DNA of 64,000 bases from Typha latifolia (Eukaryota; Streptophyta; Magnoliopsida; Poales; Typhaceae). The notes below the pieces were generated by a model, which had not been told where the DNA came from, did no database searches, and worked only from the letters and a program-made list of their open reading frames with translations. How positions within the stretch are numbered: the stretch's first letter is position 1; every line of letters begins with the position of its first letter. Below, piece by piece: positions 63,096-64,000 of the stretch. A program made the translations under genes and the position numbers. The stretch is from contig CM034105.1 of assembly GCA_019914945.1 (NCBI GenBank), positions 3,906,001 to 3,970,000 of the forward strand, in the 5' to 3' direction.

Positions 63096-64000
63096 ATGGT
63101 GGTCAACGGGCGGCCGCTCAAGAGAGCGAAGAGACGGGTCACGGCCGATCTATGCGATTTTCTGAGTTTTCCGGCAGGCGGCGAGGAGGGTATCGGCGCC
63201 GGCGGAGGGTTCGACGGGCCTTTTAGGTCGAACGTGAGGGAGTTCCTCTCGAGGCATGCACGGCTCCTTCCGCCGCCGTTGATACTCTCGCCGCCGGCCG
63301 CCGCCGCGCCGCCACATATTATGATATGGCGGCTGACTTTCCGGGTTGGCGAGGCGGAAAGCGAGGAGGCGGGGACTGCCGTCGAGCTCAACGTCGTGGA
63401 AGAAGATGTGCCGAGATCTAAATCAATATACTGTGATCAGTGTAGAGTCGTAGGTGAGAATAAATTTTCTTGATATTTTACTGTTTTAATACCATTACAG
63501 AATATTTCTTGTCGTGCCAATAATTTCCATTTTGATGATCTTTAAATTTTTTTAAGGTTTCTCTTTTTCCTTTATTATTTGTTATTTTGTAATATAGTTA
63601 ATTTTGATATTTGTAACATTTAAATTGTTTATTTTATCACGATATTTTTGGTGAATTTAAAATTTGAATGAGCTTAAGTATGAGATTTTCTTTTGACAAT
63701 ATTTTATCAAGTAATTTGTTCCAATACAGTTGGCTTTATAGTAATGGCTTTTAGCAATAAATATATGTAGGTCTTTATAATTTCCGTGGTATTTTAATAT
63801 AAGGTAGCATACTAGCTCTTTATTTTGTTTGATCTACGCCAAATGTATGTATTCTTGATTACTTTGTTTTTAAAAAAATTCAAATTTATTGATTCAAATT
63901 ATTTATTTTATTCTTTGTTAACTTTACCTTTTCTTTACATCCTTGAGTTTTATTGACACTATTGCAGGGTGGAGTGGCCACCCAGTTTGTGGGAAGCGGT
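63096..64000 (+). CDS. PHD-finger protein of the At1g33420 / MS1-MMD1 group, 5' part
   Basis: The first exon is 63096-63453 (donor GTAG|GTGAGA) and the second begins at 63968 after TTGCAG and leaves the window. About 130 residues are visible. Seen: the start MVVNGRPLKRAKRRVTADLC then DFLSFPAG, a Gly-rich insert, GPFRSNVREFLSRHARLLPPP, a W-x-L-x-F-R-V segment, and ELNVVEEDVPRS then YCDQCRVVG-WSGHPVCGKR, the Cys-containing motif shared by this plant family. Family members are chromatin-associated regulators with a C-terminal PHD finger; MS1 and MMD1 act in tapetum and meiosis, whereas the At1g33420 branch is less well defined. The PHD finger itself lies outside the window. Exon 1 is very GC-rich. 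The leader carries CCCTAA repeats. Confidence 0.85.

Overview
The window is nuclear DNA of a flowering plant. All recognisable genes are eukaryotic, mostly many-exon, with GT-AG introns, and their closest families are plant ones (CLC-c, mid-SUN, At1g33420-type PHD, GT14/BC10-like, plant RAD52/ODB1). GC-rich first exons in an AT-rich background suggest a monocot, probably not a grass; this is inference only. There is no operon, CRISPR array, rRNA or phage.

Layout: (1) 1-1 kb, first exon of a GT14 glycosyltransferase on the minus strand, truncated by the window edge. (2) 4.7-13.4 kb, a complete CLC-c type vacuolar chloride channel/exchanger on the plus strand, probably with a distant leader exon. 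(3) 15.2-16.2 kb, an intronless F-box gene, minus strand. (4) 19.2-23.2 kb, a mid-SUN nuclear envelope/ER protein, minus strand. (5) 25.7-28.5 kb, a short RRM protein resembling RBM7 of the nuclear exosome-targeting complex, plus strand. (6) 28.5-37 kb, a gene-poor stretch with transposon relics. (7) 37.1-40.9 kb, an ARP1/RBM24-38-like RRM protein, plus strand. (8) 42.9-45.0 kb, a mitochondrial RAD52-like protein, minus strand. (9) 47.0-59.4 kb, the spindle checkpoint protein MAD1 in 16 coding exons, plus strand. (10) 63.1 kb to the end, the start of a PHD-finger gene of the At1g33420/MS1/MMD1 group, plus strand.

I joined exons by reading splice sites and checking that phase closes. The joined coding lengths are CLC 780 aa, mid-SUN 580 aa, RBM7-like 187 aa, ARP1-like 295 aa, RAD52-like 192 aa and MAD1 749 aa. 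All keep frame, several through exons of only 34-100 nt.

The genes do not form a pathway; they are ordinary, independently controlled plant genes. The accessory content is in the non-coding DNA. There is a complete non-autonomous hAT element with a perfect 8-bp target duplication, and a Mutator-like MITE with a perfect 9-bp duplication inside a SUN intron. Other items are a second long-TIR MITE, a LINE relic, long GA/CT/GAA tracts next to start codons, a dense RY-motif (CATGCA) plus CT-repeat cluster in an intron of the ARP1-like gene, and TTAGGG-type telomeric hexamers in the PHD gene leader. I found no convincing new biological system; the RY/CT intron is the most interesting regulatory candidate.
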